Of a DNA stretch of 64,000 bases, positions 9,895 through 23,213 are shown piece by piece (positions within the stretch are counted from its first letter, which is position 1; each line of letters begins with the position of its first letter). The DNA lies in the NCBI GenBank assembly GCA_030248215.1, contig JASANG010003930.1, forward strand, positions 186,001 to 250,000, in the 5' to 3' direction. Below the pieces are notes generated by a model. The model searched no databases, had not been told where the DNA came from, and was given only the letters and a program-made list of their open reading frames with translations. A program made the translations under genes and the position numbers. Source of the DNA: Enoplolaimus lenunculus (lineage: Eukaryota; Nematoda; Enoplea; Enoplida; Thoracostomopsidae).

Positions 9895-12800
9895 GTCCCA
9901 CTACCACTGGTTTTTTATATGGTCTGCGTAACTAAAGTGGATGACGCATAATAGCACACTGAATACCTAAATTCATCTGTTATAAAAGTAGTTTGAAGAA
10001 TAAACACATGTTGCGTCTTTACCTTTTAGTTTCACCATTGAACCTGCAACAATGCATTGCCGAAACCAGTATTGAAAATACGAAAAATACCAATAATCTT
10101 CGGGAACAATAATAGACACCAAAGTGACCCAAAAAACTACTCTCACAAAGTTTGGCAGAATGTCTCATGTTGTGCTGTCGTAAATTAATTATTTCCTCAT
10201 TTTGAAGTATTTTAAAAAAACTGGATAACTCCTATTTGATACGGTAGGTGTTGTGTCATTGGTCATATTTACATAATTTCCTGTAAAACAGAAATATACG
10301 TATAGATGCAATAAAATTTCCGTTTTTGTTTTAGGGCAAAATCTATATATGCTGTGCGTTTTCGGTGTTTAAATAACCATTCGTTTCTAGTCGTGAACCG
10401 GGTGTAACGGATATCTCCAAAATAATGCAGGGTTCACGTTATAGTTGGGGCAGCCCGGAACATGTTTTGTCCATGTTGATTCGAAGTCAACAGAAATTGT
10501 TGTTATCGTGTCACATGACATTGGCTTGTAGACCACTGTTCTCATCAAGTGATCATCATATACAGGAATCCATATGTCAATTTTAACACGGGAAACTTAA
10601 ATGAATATCAAATGATATTCTAGAATTCTAGCGGTTTTCACGGAATATTATATGCAGGACAGTATAATTTGTTCGCAATAACAAAGAAGAAAGAGAAATA
10701 GTATATGATTTCGAACGCTCATTTAGCTAGTACGTTTCCATTTACGGTTCAAATTTTCTATAAATATATCTATCTCTAAATACAAGAAATTGAAATTTCA
10801 AAATGTGTTATCATGTGATATTCAGAAGCAAACTTATAACAGGCAATAATATTTCTGTTGCGGCCAAACCTTCGGACGGGGAGACAAAAATCGGCATGTC
10901 TGAGTGCTCGGGTTCAATTATATTTTTAAGGGGAGCAAAACTTAGGACGCGTGGGCCAAAACTTTTGCCACCAGGGCAAAATTTGGAAGGGCATTCATTC
11001 AGGCATCGAAAAAACTATACCGGAACCAAAAGTGGGATCTTTTGTTGCATCCCCAGCCAACCTATTCTTCAAACTTCTAAAAATAACTGTGCCCTTATGT
11101 GAACCTTAACATCCTAAACAGCATATCATACACACGTTTTTATAGTTGTTTTCTGTAGCATAGCAGCCGGAAAGTAGGGCTGTTCCATCTATTAGTGAAG
11201 TTGCGGAATCCGAATCTCTTAGGAATCCGATAACAAGTAGGCTATCTTTTATATCTCGACGAGCTGAGCTCACTGGTACCAATTATATGGCTGCAGAGCC
11301 AGCGGTTGAGAAGTTAAAGTCCTCGACACACATGGATTTGAGGAGAAAGTATCTATCAAATCTTTCACTTTCATCCATATATTCGTAGAATATAAATTCT
11401 ACCAAGTAATAATTCGTTAACCAGGCTTTGCAGACGTTTGCATATGTTTAATGTAGTAAGAAGTTGAATTTTAAAGAGCCACAACTTTGAACTGGAAGCC
11501 TTGCAGCCCTAAAAATGGCACCACTGATCTCAGCGTGTCCAGATCTATGAAAATAAATATTTTTGATTAAATTTCTGTCGATGTTCCGTACGCCGCCTTA
11601 TATATTTGCGGAAAAAATTTTGGATAGGAGCCAAAGCAAAGAAAGAAATTGTTTTCAAAAATATTGGGATGCCGCAACAAGATAGGTTACGATAATTGCG
11701 TTTAGGTTCTAACTCGTTTCGCTGGCAGGGTTTATTCCAACATTACGATGGGTCCCTGTTTTAGATGAACGTCCCTGATTGTTTTAGGTGCTTAGTTTAA
11801 TAGCACTTGAAAAACAGAAACATCGGAAGAAAACGTCTAATCAGACTGTAAATTACCTATAAAAACGCAAACGACAAACATTTTGTTAATTCAGTGTAAA
11901 ACTGACGAAAAATAACGAAAATGTGCAGCAAAAAATTTGGGCGTTTAAATTATTCGTTACAGTATTTTAATTTTTCACAAGCAGCAGGCGCCAGTAAAAA
12001 ATTTGCGTGAAAACGCAATGTTCAATCAATCGTACAGGCAATTAAACATCCTCTAATAAAGGGTCGGTTTCAAAGTGCAACCGTAGATTAAGAAAATGCC
12101 AGAACCGAAGTCACGGCATTGGAGGATCCAGGTTTTTTAGATGGGGTGGCTTTTCAGCGGCGTGTAAACAATAACTGGTTGATATATGAGAAGTCCCAAG
12201 ATGAGCAAAATATATAAAGCTCAATGTATGTCGCTTACATTTAAAATAAAGTTTTATTTTCCGTAAGTACTACATTGCATTAAACCGATTGAGAAGGTGT
12301 AAATTAGCAGTAAATCCACTGAAAATATCAGTTTTGTAGCAGTCTGGATAAGGATGCGATCGCCGGTTAAACGTAGATCCGCCCATACTTTAGCATTTTG
12401 CAGCTTGAATGTCACAGACTGCAGGCAATAAAATGTCAAAAACAGATGTAGACCGGTGAAGAATGTTGACGAGCCCGAGCAAGATGCTAAACACATTTTG
12501 GCATGAAATATTCTTCAATATTACCGCAAAATTTTTATTCTGTCAGTTTTGATAACATGGATGAAACCCGTACCGGGCGAGTCCGGAGAATCAATCAAAC
12601 GTTGAAGTTGAGCGGTATGCACAGTTTGAATTTCAAGTCGAAAGCTTGCCATAAAAGGCAATTAATTCCACTACAGCTATAAATGTATTGTAGTTTTTTA
12701 AATGTAATTTAGCGTCAGGTGGTGGTTACTAATTTGCGCAAATCGTTTACAATCTGTTCACAGTTGTAATTTGATACAGTTTAGCCATTGTTGTATTAAT

Positions 12801-13074
12801 CAGTTTTGGCCCATGTTACTTTTGGTGCTGTCCCGGTTTCTGGCGAGTCTGTAAAAGTAATCTTAGACGCTAGACTATATTTTTTCAATGGGCTTAATTA
12901 GGCTTACGCTTAAAAATGTACTGTCTTCAACGCTTAATAGGCTTAGGCTTAGGTTTTGGAATATGTTTAACCTATGTTGTGGCCCTAAAAGCAACATTCG
13001 TCATAACTTAAACGCAATCTTCCAGTTTTCAATTCTGTTTTTAGAATACCTACGAATGTCTAGGTATGCAAATC
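9895..13074. other. Gene-free DNA with repeat fragments
   Basis: No supported gene. The stretch 10427-10640 begins with GGGTTCACGTTATAG, the terminus shared with the repeats ending at about 24.6 and 54.0 kb, and contains the palindromes GAATATCAAATGATATTC (one mismatch) and CTAGAATTCTAG. The remainder is unassigned AT-rich sequence. Confidence 0.5.
12805..12985 (+). repeat. Dispersed repeat with telomere-like core
   Basis: It begins GGCCCATGTTACTTTTGG, then CTGTCCCGG and an interior with TTAGGC copies (GGCTTAATTAGGCTTACGC, AATAGGCTTAGGCTTAGG), and ends near TATGTTGTGGCCC. A related copy without clear ends lies at about 54550-54720. The outer GGCC...GGCC arrangement suggests a relative of the 8 bp-duplicating MITE at 42548. 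Confidence 0.5.
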
Positions 13075-13076
13075 TA

Positions 13077-13513
13077 CTGCGGTGACCCGAACAAGAGGGG
13101 GGCTGATATTTATTTGGCCTCTCCAGAGGGTGTCCCCTTTGTTATTCTGTTACGGACTGGTATTTATTTTTAACCCACCCTCCGCCACCCTTCGTTATAC
13201 TGATATATATCCGGTACTGCATTTATCTGTTGAGTTAAACGTTTATTTGTTTTGTGGCAATAGTTTGAGCGATAATACAAGAGGCATGTACTTTCAAAAT
13301 TTAAGTATGCTTTAAAGTTTCGAACTCAACTCTATTAGGCACCGGAGTCATTTATACGGTTAATTAGGAATAATTGATATTTATGGACTCTAATTAGGGT
13401 TTAGGGACTCTATCCTCTTACGGACTCTTATTAGGGATACGGACTCCTATTGATTGGGACTCAAAATGCGACCCATCCCCTCTTATTACCCCCTCTTATT
13501 CGGGTCACTATAG
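13077..13513 (+). mobile_element. TA-flanked MITE, family 1, copy 2
   Basis: Nearly complete copy, with TA on both sides (13075-13076, 13514-13515). It begins CTGCGGTGACCCGAACAAGA and ends with the inverse (TCTTATTCGGGTCACTATAG). It keeps the CCTCTCCAGAGG hairpin and four spaced GGACTC motifs in the right half. Confidence 0.85.
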
Positions 13514-13515
13514 TA

Positions 13516-15403
13516 TTAGGTTAAACATGTGGATGATATATGTGTCGCGGCCATTTAGTTAATTAAGCAATATTGCCAATATTCGTAGCCGACAGTACGT
13601 AATTGGTACTTAGCCATCACGACAATGGCTCCGTTCACAGAAACAGCATCACACACAAGCAGATCCAAAGAGAAGGGCTGCGGGAAACACCGTACTTGAG
13701 CGAAACGAACAAGAACCCAAACGCAACTTAAGTGCAGGTGAAAACAAATATTGCAAAAAATCTGCAATATCCAAGCATGTATTAACACTGTATTAATAAC
13801 TGTAGGAATTATTTTCAAAAATGGTGAACGAGACCAATCCCCAGCAAGCCGTTGTTTTTGCTCCATAATCGAGTTTGTAAATGATTGAAAAGTAGTTTTT
13901 CTTGAAAGGTAGAAAGTGTGCAATAGTTATATATAAAAAATTCTTACAATTGCCTATCGCTTCGTTGTTTGACGGCAACCAATAAACACGTCTTGCATCA
14001 CTGAAAGTTGCAAGGGTGGCGGCTTAGCATCCACAAACAGGGATCATCATCAAAATTTTGTATTAAAATATAGTCGTAAACTTGAATTTAGCTCCTCGCT
14101 CGCTTCGCTCGACAGCTTTTCTCACTAATAAATTGTGTGGTTTCCCCCATTAATAATTTCTAGATCCGCCACAGCGTTGAACGTAACCTATCCGTCCATT
14201 TATATCTCTATTCACAATCGTTGTCCAGGAAATAAAATTATGTAACTGAGAGTATGATATTATATATCGTTTAATTTTTATCACTTTTTTCTGAGAAAAC
14301 ACTATTAATATTTTTCGTTCGTATTTTCTAGTTGTTCTATTCGACTGGTGTTCTCTGAAAAAGTTACAAGAACATCACCTGGGGCGTAAACAAATGAAAG
14401 GGGTTATATCCCTTGACAAACTTTATAGAGATAGAACGCAAAGGCCCTTGGACATGTTTTAAATTTGTAAATAATGGTGGCTTATAAATTCCTTAAGTTG
14501 ATATCTTTTTGACATGAAATTTCAGCTATGACCCTGAACATTGCCGACATGTTTTTGTCTTCTATTTTATTTTCACAAGATAAAAATTGTTATGTTATCT
14601 GTCTGCAATCATATTAATATGAACCAAAATGTTTCATTTACGTTTTTTATGTCGACTTTTCCACGACGCCTGGTATAGTTCATTTTGTGCATCCGATAAA
14701 ATATTTCTGCAGTTTCACTATATATTTTTTTTTAAATTTTAACCAATTTACTTAACAATATAACATTAAGTATGTTTTTTCAGAAGAATAAAAGTGAATA
14801 TTGCTCAACGTTTAGAATTTTTAGCACTGTATATACTACTACTGTGTAGCCGCGTACCGATTTCCGTTTCAAGCAGAAATCAATGTTCATTTTCGTTTCT
14901 GCTTTATAGTCAGTTATAAATCACTTAAAAAGATTGAATTTTTCACTACAGAATGCTGCGATTGCTCGAATTGGAATAAAACAAAAAACTCATTCAAAAT
15001 CAAATCTTAAAACAATTTGGGCACATTTATAATTTTTTGTTTAAAAATGTTCGAAAGCCCGGCGAGAAATTCAATTGTATAGACACAGAAATAAACCCTG
15101 TCCAGCATTTGTTCTTGAATGTCCGTTTTTTGTTTCGGTTTCCGCTTCCGTTGTTTTTACTAACCGTTTAATGCACACTGCGCAATATCATCTTTTGCTT
15201 GTAAACGCTAAAATTGCCATATGCGCTTTATAATAAATTAAACTATAACTATTCAAAATATTTTGGTTACATTTAAACTTAGTCTGATCTGACAAGGTAT
15301 CTGCGGGTTCTTATTTATTTGAAGGTAAAATGAAAAATGGTTCTTATAGTCGTTTTTCTTGTACGCCAAAACCGGGTTTTTGTACACTTCGTTAACGTTT
15401 AAA
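13516..15403. other. Gene-free DNA
   Basis: No supported gene. Near 14160-14175 the sequence TAGATCCGCCACAG looks like the right end of a hAT-type element of the GGCGGATC group, preceded by a CTCGCTCGCTTCGCTCG run near 14095. Nothing else was assigned. Confidence 0.45.
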
Positions 15404-15475
15404 GTTAGGCTCAAGCTTAGGCTTAGGCAAAACCTTAAAGGTTCACGCTAAGGCTTAAGCGAAAGCTTAATACGT
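15404..15475 (+). repeat. Degenerate TTAGGC telomere-like tract
   Basis: Consecutive imperfect copies (GTTAGGCTCAAGCTTAGGCT and following) on the plus strand. Confidence 0.6.
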
Positions 15476-15707
15476 ACCGGTAAACTTTTTAGTAAAATCA
15501 GTGCGTCAGGCTAAACATACGCGTAAATGTAGGGAAATGCACTAGAATAAAGAATGCTAATCTGCTTACTCAACTTTAAAATTCCGATCAACTTACCATT
15601 TCTCTGCGCAAATGTGACCAGGACACTAGCAGTTTATGTTTAAAGTCCTACGAAAACTGCCGCAAAAATAGACAAATGCAGCCACGTTTTATTTTTATTA
15701 ATATAAA

Positions 15708-16046
15708 CAAGAGTGGATGATCACTCTTTATAACAAGAGTGTGCAACTGGGTACATTCTGTGTATTAAAGAATGTACCAGACCAGCACGCGTTGCATTTT
15801 TGTTCGACCCCCATCAATCAGGGGGGGGGGGTAAGCAAGAGATTAACAGTATGCTTCAGTACACCTACCCCCCCTTAAACATTGGGGGTTACAATTTCCT
15901 TCTTTTACTACGATATAAAACTGCATAAAGACCCGCTAAAGAAGGGGGGGTAGGTCAAAAACGCAACGCGTGCCGGGTACATTCTTTAATACACAGAATG
16001 TACCCAGTTGCACACTCTTGTTATAAAGAGTGATCATCCACTCTTG
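15708..16046. mobile_element. MITE with 71 bp identical inverted arms
   Basis: The left arm 15708-15778 and right arm 15976-16046 are exact reverse complements (outer end CAAGAGTGGATGATCACTCT). A less perfect match continues inward through GCACGCGTTGC. The interior has runs of G and C (around 15823-15832 and 15868-15875) that could pair. The flanks (atataaa and gtataaa) are similar, which may be a target duplication. Identical arms imply a young insertion, or arms kept alike by conversion. No coding capacity. Confidence 0.8.
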
Positions 16047-17148
16047 GTATAAAATATTGACAGAAAATTACAATATTATTTTGTTAATTTTCTGTCTGAA
16101 AAACTTAATAAACGTTATCTCAGCGATTGTATTTCACAAATTATGTTGCCATATTCATTGTAATATCCGGTGAACGAGGAGAGCTCAAACACAAGATACT
16201 AACGAAAGAAGACCTGCCTACTATTCAAGTGTACTTGACCATTTAACAAAAAAGACACACTTGTCCGCTGGTTGGTAATAATAATAGTAATAATAATAAT
16301 AATATGAGTTTCAGAAAAATATCTGTTTAAATGACAATTTTTTGTGGACAGTACTTTGTTGAACGGCATACGACGCATGAGTAATTTTGACAGATTTCAG
16401 TCAGTATAAAGAGAAAAGTAAATTAACGGGATTATAAATTGCATACTGTTGTACTAGGACAACTACAATTTTCTCAAAAAACATGTTAGAAAAGCACGAA
16501 AATAAATGAAAAAATTATAGTTTAAATATTTTAAAGTGCATAAGTTGAGAAATATATTTCAGATCTCACTACTTAAGAGGTGTTTTTGGTAACTGTATGT
16601 AGTACCTAGTAGGGCGGGGCTATAACTATTGTTGCCAGGTACCAGTAAGTAGACCCATCGAGCGAACAGCGTGCTGCGGCCGTGAAAGTGTGCAAAATTT
16701 TGAAGCTCAAGATTCATTAGTTCGCAAAATATATACTCCCACCAGTTTAGCCAAAAACGTGTGTTGTGATAGGCACTACACGTATTTGAAAAATGTACAG
16801 AACATATTTAGTAGGTTTATGGTACCTGGTTCAAATACTTGTATATGCAAAAATAGTAATAACATACAAAACTGTTTGGAAACAATCAATTTCCAAATGG
16901 TGTTTGTTCTGTATGTAAGCTTTCATCCAGAAACGGGTCATTAAAGAATTTAAAATCTTACTACTAATAAAAATAACAGTTTTTCGAAATTCATTCCAAT
17001 ACAGCTGTTTTTATGCCACGCTTTAACGCGTACTTAGACCTACTGAATGCTAATGTGGCCTAGGTTTTAGGCTCATACTTTAGGTAAACCTTTTCCGAAG
17101 TTTAAGCCTAATCCAAGGCCTGAGCAAAGTGTACAAGAGCCATGTTGT
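16047..17148. other. Gene-free DNA
   Basis: Holds a short (AAT)n microsatellite near 16278-16303 and a degenerate telomere-like tract near 17055-17125 (TAGGTTTTAGGCTC, AAGCCTAATCC). No supported gene. Confidence 0.5.
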
Positions 17149-17156
17149 GTTACTTG

Positions 17157-17597
17157 CAGGGTGCAACCGGATTTCTGGTTCCGGTAGGGAAACCCTGCAT
17201 TTTTCAATATCTTGTTCTGGTAAATACATCCGGTATCTTTTTACCGGAATTTTCCGGTATTGTCGGAATTAGAAATTTTTTTCTTTCGAAAATTTAAGAA
17301 AAATTGACATATTATCCTTAATTATTTTTCTAAAATTGTTTGAGCGTGTATTGCCAAAATTTTCAATTTGTATCGTACTCCATAATTTGTAGTCATACGT
17401 TTCCAGCTACTGCATTTGTTTTAGAATTTTGGCATTCTAAATGGTGTGCTTACACCACTAAAATCGATAAAGAAGCGTTTAAAATAAATTTTTCGATAAG
17501 TATTTTTGTTTTCCGGTTTCGGCTCCGGTTCCGGTTCCGGGACTTTTTTCACTTTCCTGTTCCGGTTCCGGTATTTTATTATTCGGGTTGCACCCTG
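17157..17597. mobile_element. hAT-like CCGG-rich MITE, copy 1
   Basis: The inverted ends CAGGGTGCAACCGG and CGGGTTGCACCCTG are flanked by 8 bp repeats gttacttg/gatacttg (7 of 8 match), the duplication size of hAT elements. Runs of CCGGTTCCGG-type sequence lie just inside both ends. The central 250 bp is AT-rich and has no transposase. Confidence 0.8.
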
Positions 17598-17605
17598 GAT
17601 ACTTG

Positions 17606-19157
17606 TTTTATACTTATTTTTTGCAAATTACAAGTTTGTTTAGCAAAATGTTATTCAGGGTTTTCGATCGCAACGCACTTACTTAAAAATTACAGTCCGT
17701 GTGCTGAGCAGGAATGCATCCGTGTCGATAATTGTTTCAAATAGAAAAATAATACGAGAAAATTTAATACCGATAGAATAAGCGGTAGATTTTTTTCTCA
17801 CTATACCCACCAAATACTTTCGCTCTAATTTCTTGTATATGGAGATTTGAGCCTCGAAGTACTATTGTGCAATTAACACTTTTTCTACTGGCCGGCCGGC
17901 CGCCGGCCAACAGTATGCTTGACCAGCGAGCCAATATACAATTTTGAAAGATTTTCAAGCATTTTTATAATGGCATATCGTTACGTTTCTAGAAGCTATG
18001 CCATCGTTTTAGGCTGTCTAATTCAACAAAAAACGACCTCTTTGTGAGATACGTTAACTAAGAACAAGTTCAGTAATACAGGCTCTACAATATTTTGCGT
18101 GCAGTCTGTGGTAAAATCTAAGTCTGTTCCAATGGATCTAAACAGTAAACGTTCACTTCCCGAGCTGGCGTTTTAGACAAAGAGTCTGTCTTAGACTTGT
18201 CAATTGATTCCAATGCGATTCAGGAATAGAACTTATAAATTGGCAAATATTTATTGTGTTTTTAGAATAATCACTAAATTGCTACAAAATTCATAACAGT
18301 TTAAGAACAGAAATATTGTGGAGCCTGTATAACATCCCGTAAGTTTTAATAGAAGACCGTTTACCGCATTGTTTCTAATTTATGTTTACGCAACAACATC
18401 TGTGCAAAATATTGTCAATCGCTTTCGCTTTATGCAATTAATACGATGAAACGTTTATGATTAAAATATTGGTCCATGTTACGCTAAGTACTTCCCGCTG
18501 TCCAGGACAAGAATAAGCAGCAGTGAAGCATAGTCAAACCAGCGATCAAAGCACGTATGTTTGCGTTGAAATATGTTTATACACAACAAGAACGGCGTAG
18601 CCAGGGGAGTTCTAGTTGTCAACTGTCCTCCGTGTGAGATTTTAGTTTTCCAACTGGAACAACTAAAATTTCTAATAAGGTAGATAAATGTGTTTTGGTG
18701 CTTTTTAGTATGAAAATCGCTTAGTGCGCTTGATATAGCAATGGTAGTGGGCGGTAGCCTCACAAAATTATTTACATACAATTAACAAAAGCGTAGTCAG
18801 GCGGGTTTCAGGTGTCTGTAAAAAGTTCGTGATTTTGTTAGGTTTCCCGGTTCAATCACCAACTTAAATTTCAGTTCTTTTCTCACGGATGCTATGCAGC
18901 ACCGGTTCGGAATTGCAGTCATTTACCCCGTTTATTCCTCCCTAATCCAATATAACATCCGAGTATGGCACTGAGTATTGCTTAGTTTGCCTATATAAAC
19001 TATTTCTATACTATGATGCTGATTATATTCCTATAACTTTCATTGCAGCTCAACCGCCATGCTTAGAATTTATAAGTTTTTACACCGACCAGCTACGCCT
19101 AAACCTATCCTATATTCTAAGAAAAATTAGGTGAAGACAGGGCCTCTGTTAACGTGT
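17606..19157. other. Gene-free DNA
   Basis: No supported gene. It contains a GGCCGGCCGGCCGCCGGCC run (about 17892-17910) resembling the GC-rich termini at 39.0-39.6 kb, and a short telomere-like run near 19093-19110. Confidence 0.45.
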
Positions 19158-19233
19158 GGCTTAGGATTTGGATTTAAGTTTAGTTTTAGTTTTTAGTTTG
19201 AAATGTAATATGGATTTCGCGCAGCCACCAACA
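19158..19233 (-). repeat. Terminal repeat (LTR) of the 19.2-21.7 kb fossil
   Basis: About 76 bp, matching 21609-21683 in direct orientation (shared core GATTTAAGTTTAGTTTTAGT). As an LTR it is very short. Confidence 0.6.
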
Positions 19234-21608
19234 CCTCCCTTCGGCACAGATGCCAACGCTGGCAGCGAACCAAATTTTATGGCCCTACTTTTCCCGCCTT
19301 TTTACGGCCGCTAAAAAGCGTATAACAAGTATCAACAAAATTTCTTCCCAAGTCAAAACCAACAAATTCCTCTATCGAGTTCCTTATATACTATCTACAG
19401 TTTGTTCGCGACCCAAAAAAATCCCAAAGTCGTGGCGCCCCGCAACCATCTCAAAATTTCTTCGAACCCTTCGCCACAGCCGGTATGTACTCGTCTTCCA
19501 CAACCGCATGTTGAGCTACTTTCTGTGTCGAAGGCGGTTCGCCACCGGTCATCACAGCCGGTAGTTGCCTGTGCTCCGTAACTACCCACTTCACCTCTGT
19601 ATTATATTCCGATTGTTCCACTTTCTGGTGAAAGAAATGATTCATCCATTCTTCCGATCACATGCTTTCTATCCATTCGTAAGCCATGTTTTATTTCGCT
19701 CCACCTGGTGAGCTCGCCATGAACGTACAATTCTTCGGTTTACCATCGCTAAGGCTCGATTATAGTCCAAAGTAATCCCAAAATCGTTCAACATATCATC
19801 CCCCAAATATAAGTGCCGTTTGCGTTTTCTGGGCAGTATGAATATTAGAAATTTTCGTCGTTTCAATCATGGTTACCAGGTACTTTAGGACTCCTATGGT
19901 TTGTTGCGTTATTTGGTTATTTTATACGTCCTACATGAAATTTTTACATTTTCATCCAGGGGTAAATCCGAAAAATATTTCCTGGACGCCGATATATACA
20001 TCACTGACACATCCTCGCGCGAGCCCACTATTACCGCGATCTGATAGATCTGTATACTCATTTCAATATACAAGCCCGTTGCCTTTGTAGCTATAGCCCT
20101 TTCCACAAAACTTACACTAGGATTCCAACCTCTATAACAGAAGATGCCGGATCCTCAAGTAGACCCATTATCCTGTGCTGCGGCTGTCGGTGACGATATA
20201 CACGGCCCCAGTACCTCTTTCTGTCTCTATCGCATAATTGTTCATTGTACTTGATTACTACTTTATAAAATTATCGGGGTAGAGAATTCTGTGTTGCCAG
20301 CATTACCCTGCTGCCCCACGGATCCAGTATTATTCGTCCTATTCATATACGCCGGATATTCTCTTGCTATATGGTCCTGACCCTCACAAAAGGAGCACGG
20401 CCGTTGTTATCTTATATCAAACCTTTCCGGGAACTCATGAATTAACTATCGAAATTGTTCAGAACCGTATGGACCGTACCGTTTCTCCAACATACCAAGA
20501 TATTGATGCGCTCTATGATTGATATGATTTCGAAAATGATTTAATTTCGATTCGACGTCGAATAGTTTTGCCGTCTGCATTTCCCGTTTGAATTTTCTAT
20601 ACCAGACTCTGAAATTATACCTCCCTTCAAAATTTTTGGTGGGGTACTTTCTGTAGCATTTTAACTACGATGTGCACTCTGCTCTGGTGAACGAACCCCA
20701 AACGCTGCGGTGCTTTCATTGCCGTACTATACGCCCGACGCGGTGGTGTCTCCATGTAACTAACCAACCTTAGAGTTTGCATGCCCAGTTCATGCCAGCT
20801 CGCGTTCACCTGTACACCCATTCCGGTTGAGTCCGATACCCATTTATAGAGATTATTTTCTGCCACCGGTATTGGTTGATTCAAAACCAGATGACTCATT
20901 TGTTGGTACCACATGGTCACAGATTGGGGTATCACCCCTGCCCTATGTAAATCCAGGTTCACTTGCTGCTGTACCATCGTCATAGAGTGGGTGGGATTGC
21001 ATCCTCCCTTAGCACTTGATCGACGTCGTGATTGTCCTTGCCACTGGTTGCAAAGAACGAGTGTTATTCTGTCTTATATATTAAACAGTCTTCGAGCCCC
21101 CTTAGAGTCACCGTATTCTAACCCGCCTGGTGATTTTTGAAAATTTTCGCCGATAACTTTTTACCCAATTCCAAATTCTGCCCCAAATGATGTTCAGAAC
21201 ACTTACGGACCTAGTAGTTCCTAATGTAGAAGAACCAGCCACCTGACAACAATTTTAAATAAATTTGCAGTTTCTTCCGGAGGTCACTGTCACCGTGTTT
21301 TGTTGGAATCTTTACTTCGAATACAAAAGACAAACTTGTCCACTAAGTATATCAATCCGAAATTTAAAATACTTGTTGCTAGTGCACCAAGTGTCCATGT
21401 CATATCAAATTTCCAGCCTTTCGGTCAAAATTTGATGGCAAGCTACTCAAAAAGTACCAAACCTTTTGCAAAATCAACCCAAACCTGTACCAATTCCGAG
21501 AAATTTGATCGCAAGCTACTCAAAAGAGTACCAACCCGCGTGCAAAATCAAAACCTCAAAGTTTGTAGATCTGAAAAAAATCATGGTCAGCTACTCAAAA
21601 CAGTACAA

Positions 21609-21683
21609 AGCCTAGGATTTTGATTTAAGTTTAGTTTTAGTTTTCGTTTGAACAGTAATATAGGTGTGGTGTAGCCACCTACA
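21609..21683 (-). repeat. Terminal repeat (LTR) of the 19.2-21.7 kb fossil
   Basis: The upstream copy in element orientation. Its outer end reads TGTAGGTGGCTAC on the minus strand. Directly inside it (about 21.43-21.61 kb) are three spaced copies of an AGCTACTCAAAANAGTAC-like motif. Confidence 0.6.
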
Positions 21684-21687
21684 GTGT

Positions 21688-23213
21688 CAACTCGACTCGT
21701 TTGGGCTTACAAATTTAGTTAAATATACTGTGTCCGGCGTAAGCCTCAAATTTAGCTTGCGGCTCTGTTTTACTTTACAGCTATATATTTCTGAGGCTTT
21801 GCGGCAATGACTTCTTACCGATTCTGAAACTGTAGGCACAACTCGTAGTTGTCTCAAACAAACCAAACTTAAACCTAAACTAGCTTCATTTACGTTAAAC
21901 CTGGCCATAAATCTTTTACTTTTCAAAATTATTGATCGGTGTGAAAAATCTGAGATGATTTAATCCGTTTACGTTATTATTCCGTTTGTTATTGCCAAGA
22001 AATATTTATATATATTACAGTGAAAGATTTCGCTATTTTTTCTAAAAGACAATGGAACCCAGATCGTCTGAAGCGATTTAATCTTAACAATGACCATAAT
22101 GTTAACAGCAGGCAACATTTCAGATTTCTGCTAAGTTTTAGAATCAAAATCTAGATATGAATAATAATAATAAATTAATCATAATATCACAATGTTTTTA
22201 ACTTTTTCTGGAATAAACAATTACCGCACGGTTCCTGGTCGGTGCACAACACTAGTCTCGAGCCTTTTTAAAATTTCTGCCATAATTCCATTAGTCGACG
22301 CAAAAAAGTAACTACTAAAACTTTTACTAAAATACGCTCAACACATATTAATGCTTTGAAGCTAATGTCTGCCAACCGAAACGTCCATTTTGTTCTATAA
22401 GCTCTACGCCTCTTGCAAGGAAAACATATTAACAATTGATTGCAAAATTGCCTTTTTTGCAACGAGAGCAAGTATATTTTATGCATTCGACGCTTTTGCT
22501 TTCTTTTTCAGCATCTGTGTTTTTGCAGCGTATATACACTGCGCGATATAGTTTTCAGCAAACTGCTTAGTATGCCACGTATTGTTTTTCGAATACCAGG
22601 GATGTAGAAACAAGGTTGTCAACGGTCTCAGTCGAAACCATTATCAAAGAAAAATACATTACCTAAAAATTTTAAACAGATTATTTAGTAAGTTTAGTTC
22701 CTCGAAAGCACTAAATTATTATTAATTCGATTCCCCTTTGAAAAAGCCGTTCCCCGGATTCATAAGTACATTTACTTCAAGCGACGTCAAAGTACGTGAG
22801 AAAGTTGCTGAGTGCTGTTTTTGGTTATTTTTTTCAAAGAAATCTCTTAACTGTTTGTTTTAACTGCGTTTTTTCATTTTTGCTCGTTTTGTTCAGAAGT
22901 TGGATGGAACTCACAACGTATTTACATGAACTCATTAAAATTAACGTTTCAAATTTGAAGTGATTTACTAAAATCGGATGTTTATATAAATATATAAGCA
23001 TGGGACATTTCAGAATTTCAGATTGTACTTTCCGCGTTGGTTGGGTCATACAGATCACTTAAAGTCCCCTAAAATATTACTTTTAGGTACCCGTAATGGA
23101 ACATCAACGTGATTTCGATACTTCATAGATCGGCAAAACGGTTTCTCTTGGTTCCGCAGACACCAGAGGATCCAGACGGCGGCGTATGCTTCTTCGTAAA
23201 GAAAAATATTTGT
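21688..23213. other. Gene-free DNA
   Basis: AT-rich sequence without a supported gene or recognised repeat. Confidence 0.5.

Larger units (their letters stand above)
19158..21683 (-). mobile_element. LTR retroelement fossil, gag and protease only
   Basis: Read on the minus strand. A gag-like region (about 20.3-21.0 kb) ends in a CCHC-type knuckle resembling CSFCEGQDHIARE. A protease region (about 19.7-20.1 kb) contains LGDDMLNDFGITLDY. Direct repeats of about 75 bp lie at both ends (19158-19233 and 21609-21683), and GTGT occurs on both outer sides (19154-19157, 21684-21687) as a possible 4 bp target duplication. No RT, RNase H or integrase is present, so most of pol is missing. It is heavily broken with many interruptions, and diverged ends mark it as older than the 2.0-5.8 kb element. 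Ty3/Gypsy is likely but not certain. Confidence 0.65.

Noticed and set aside
13082-13315. Recurring peptide GLIFIWPLQR at several loci
   Set aside because: It comes from the left end of the family 1 MITE, not from a conserved protein.
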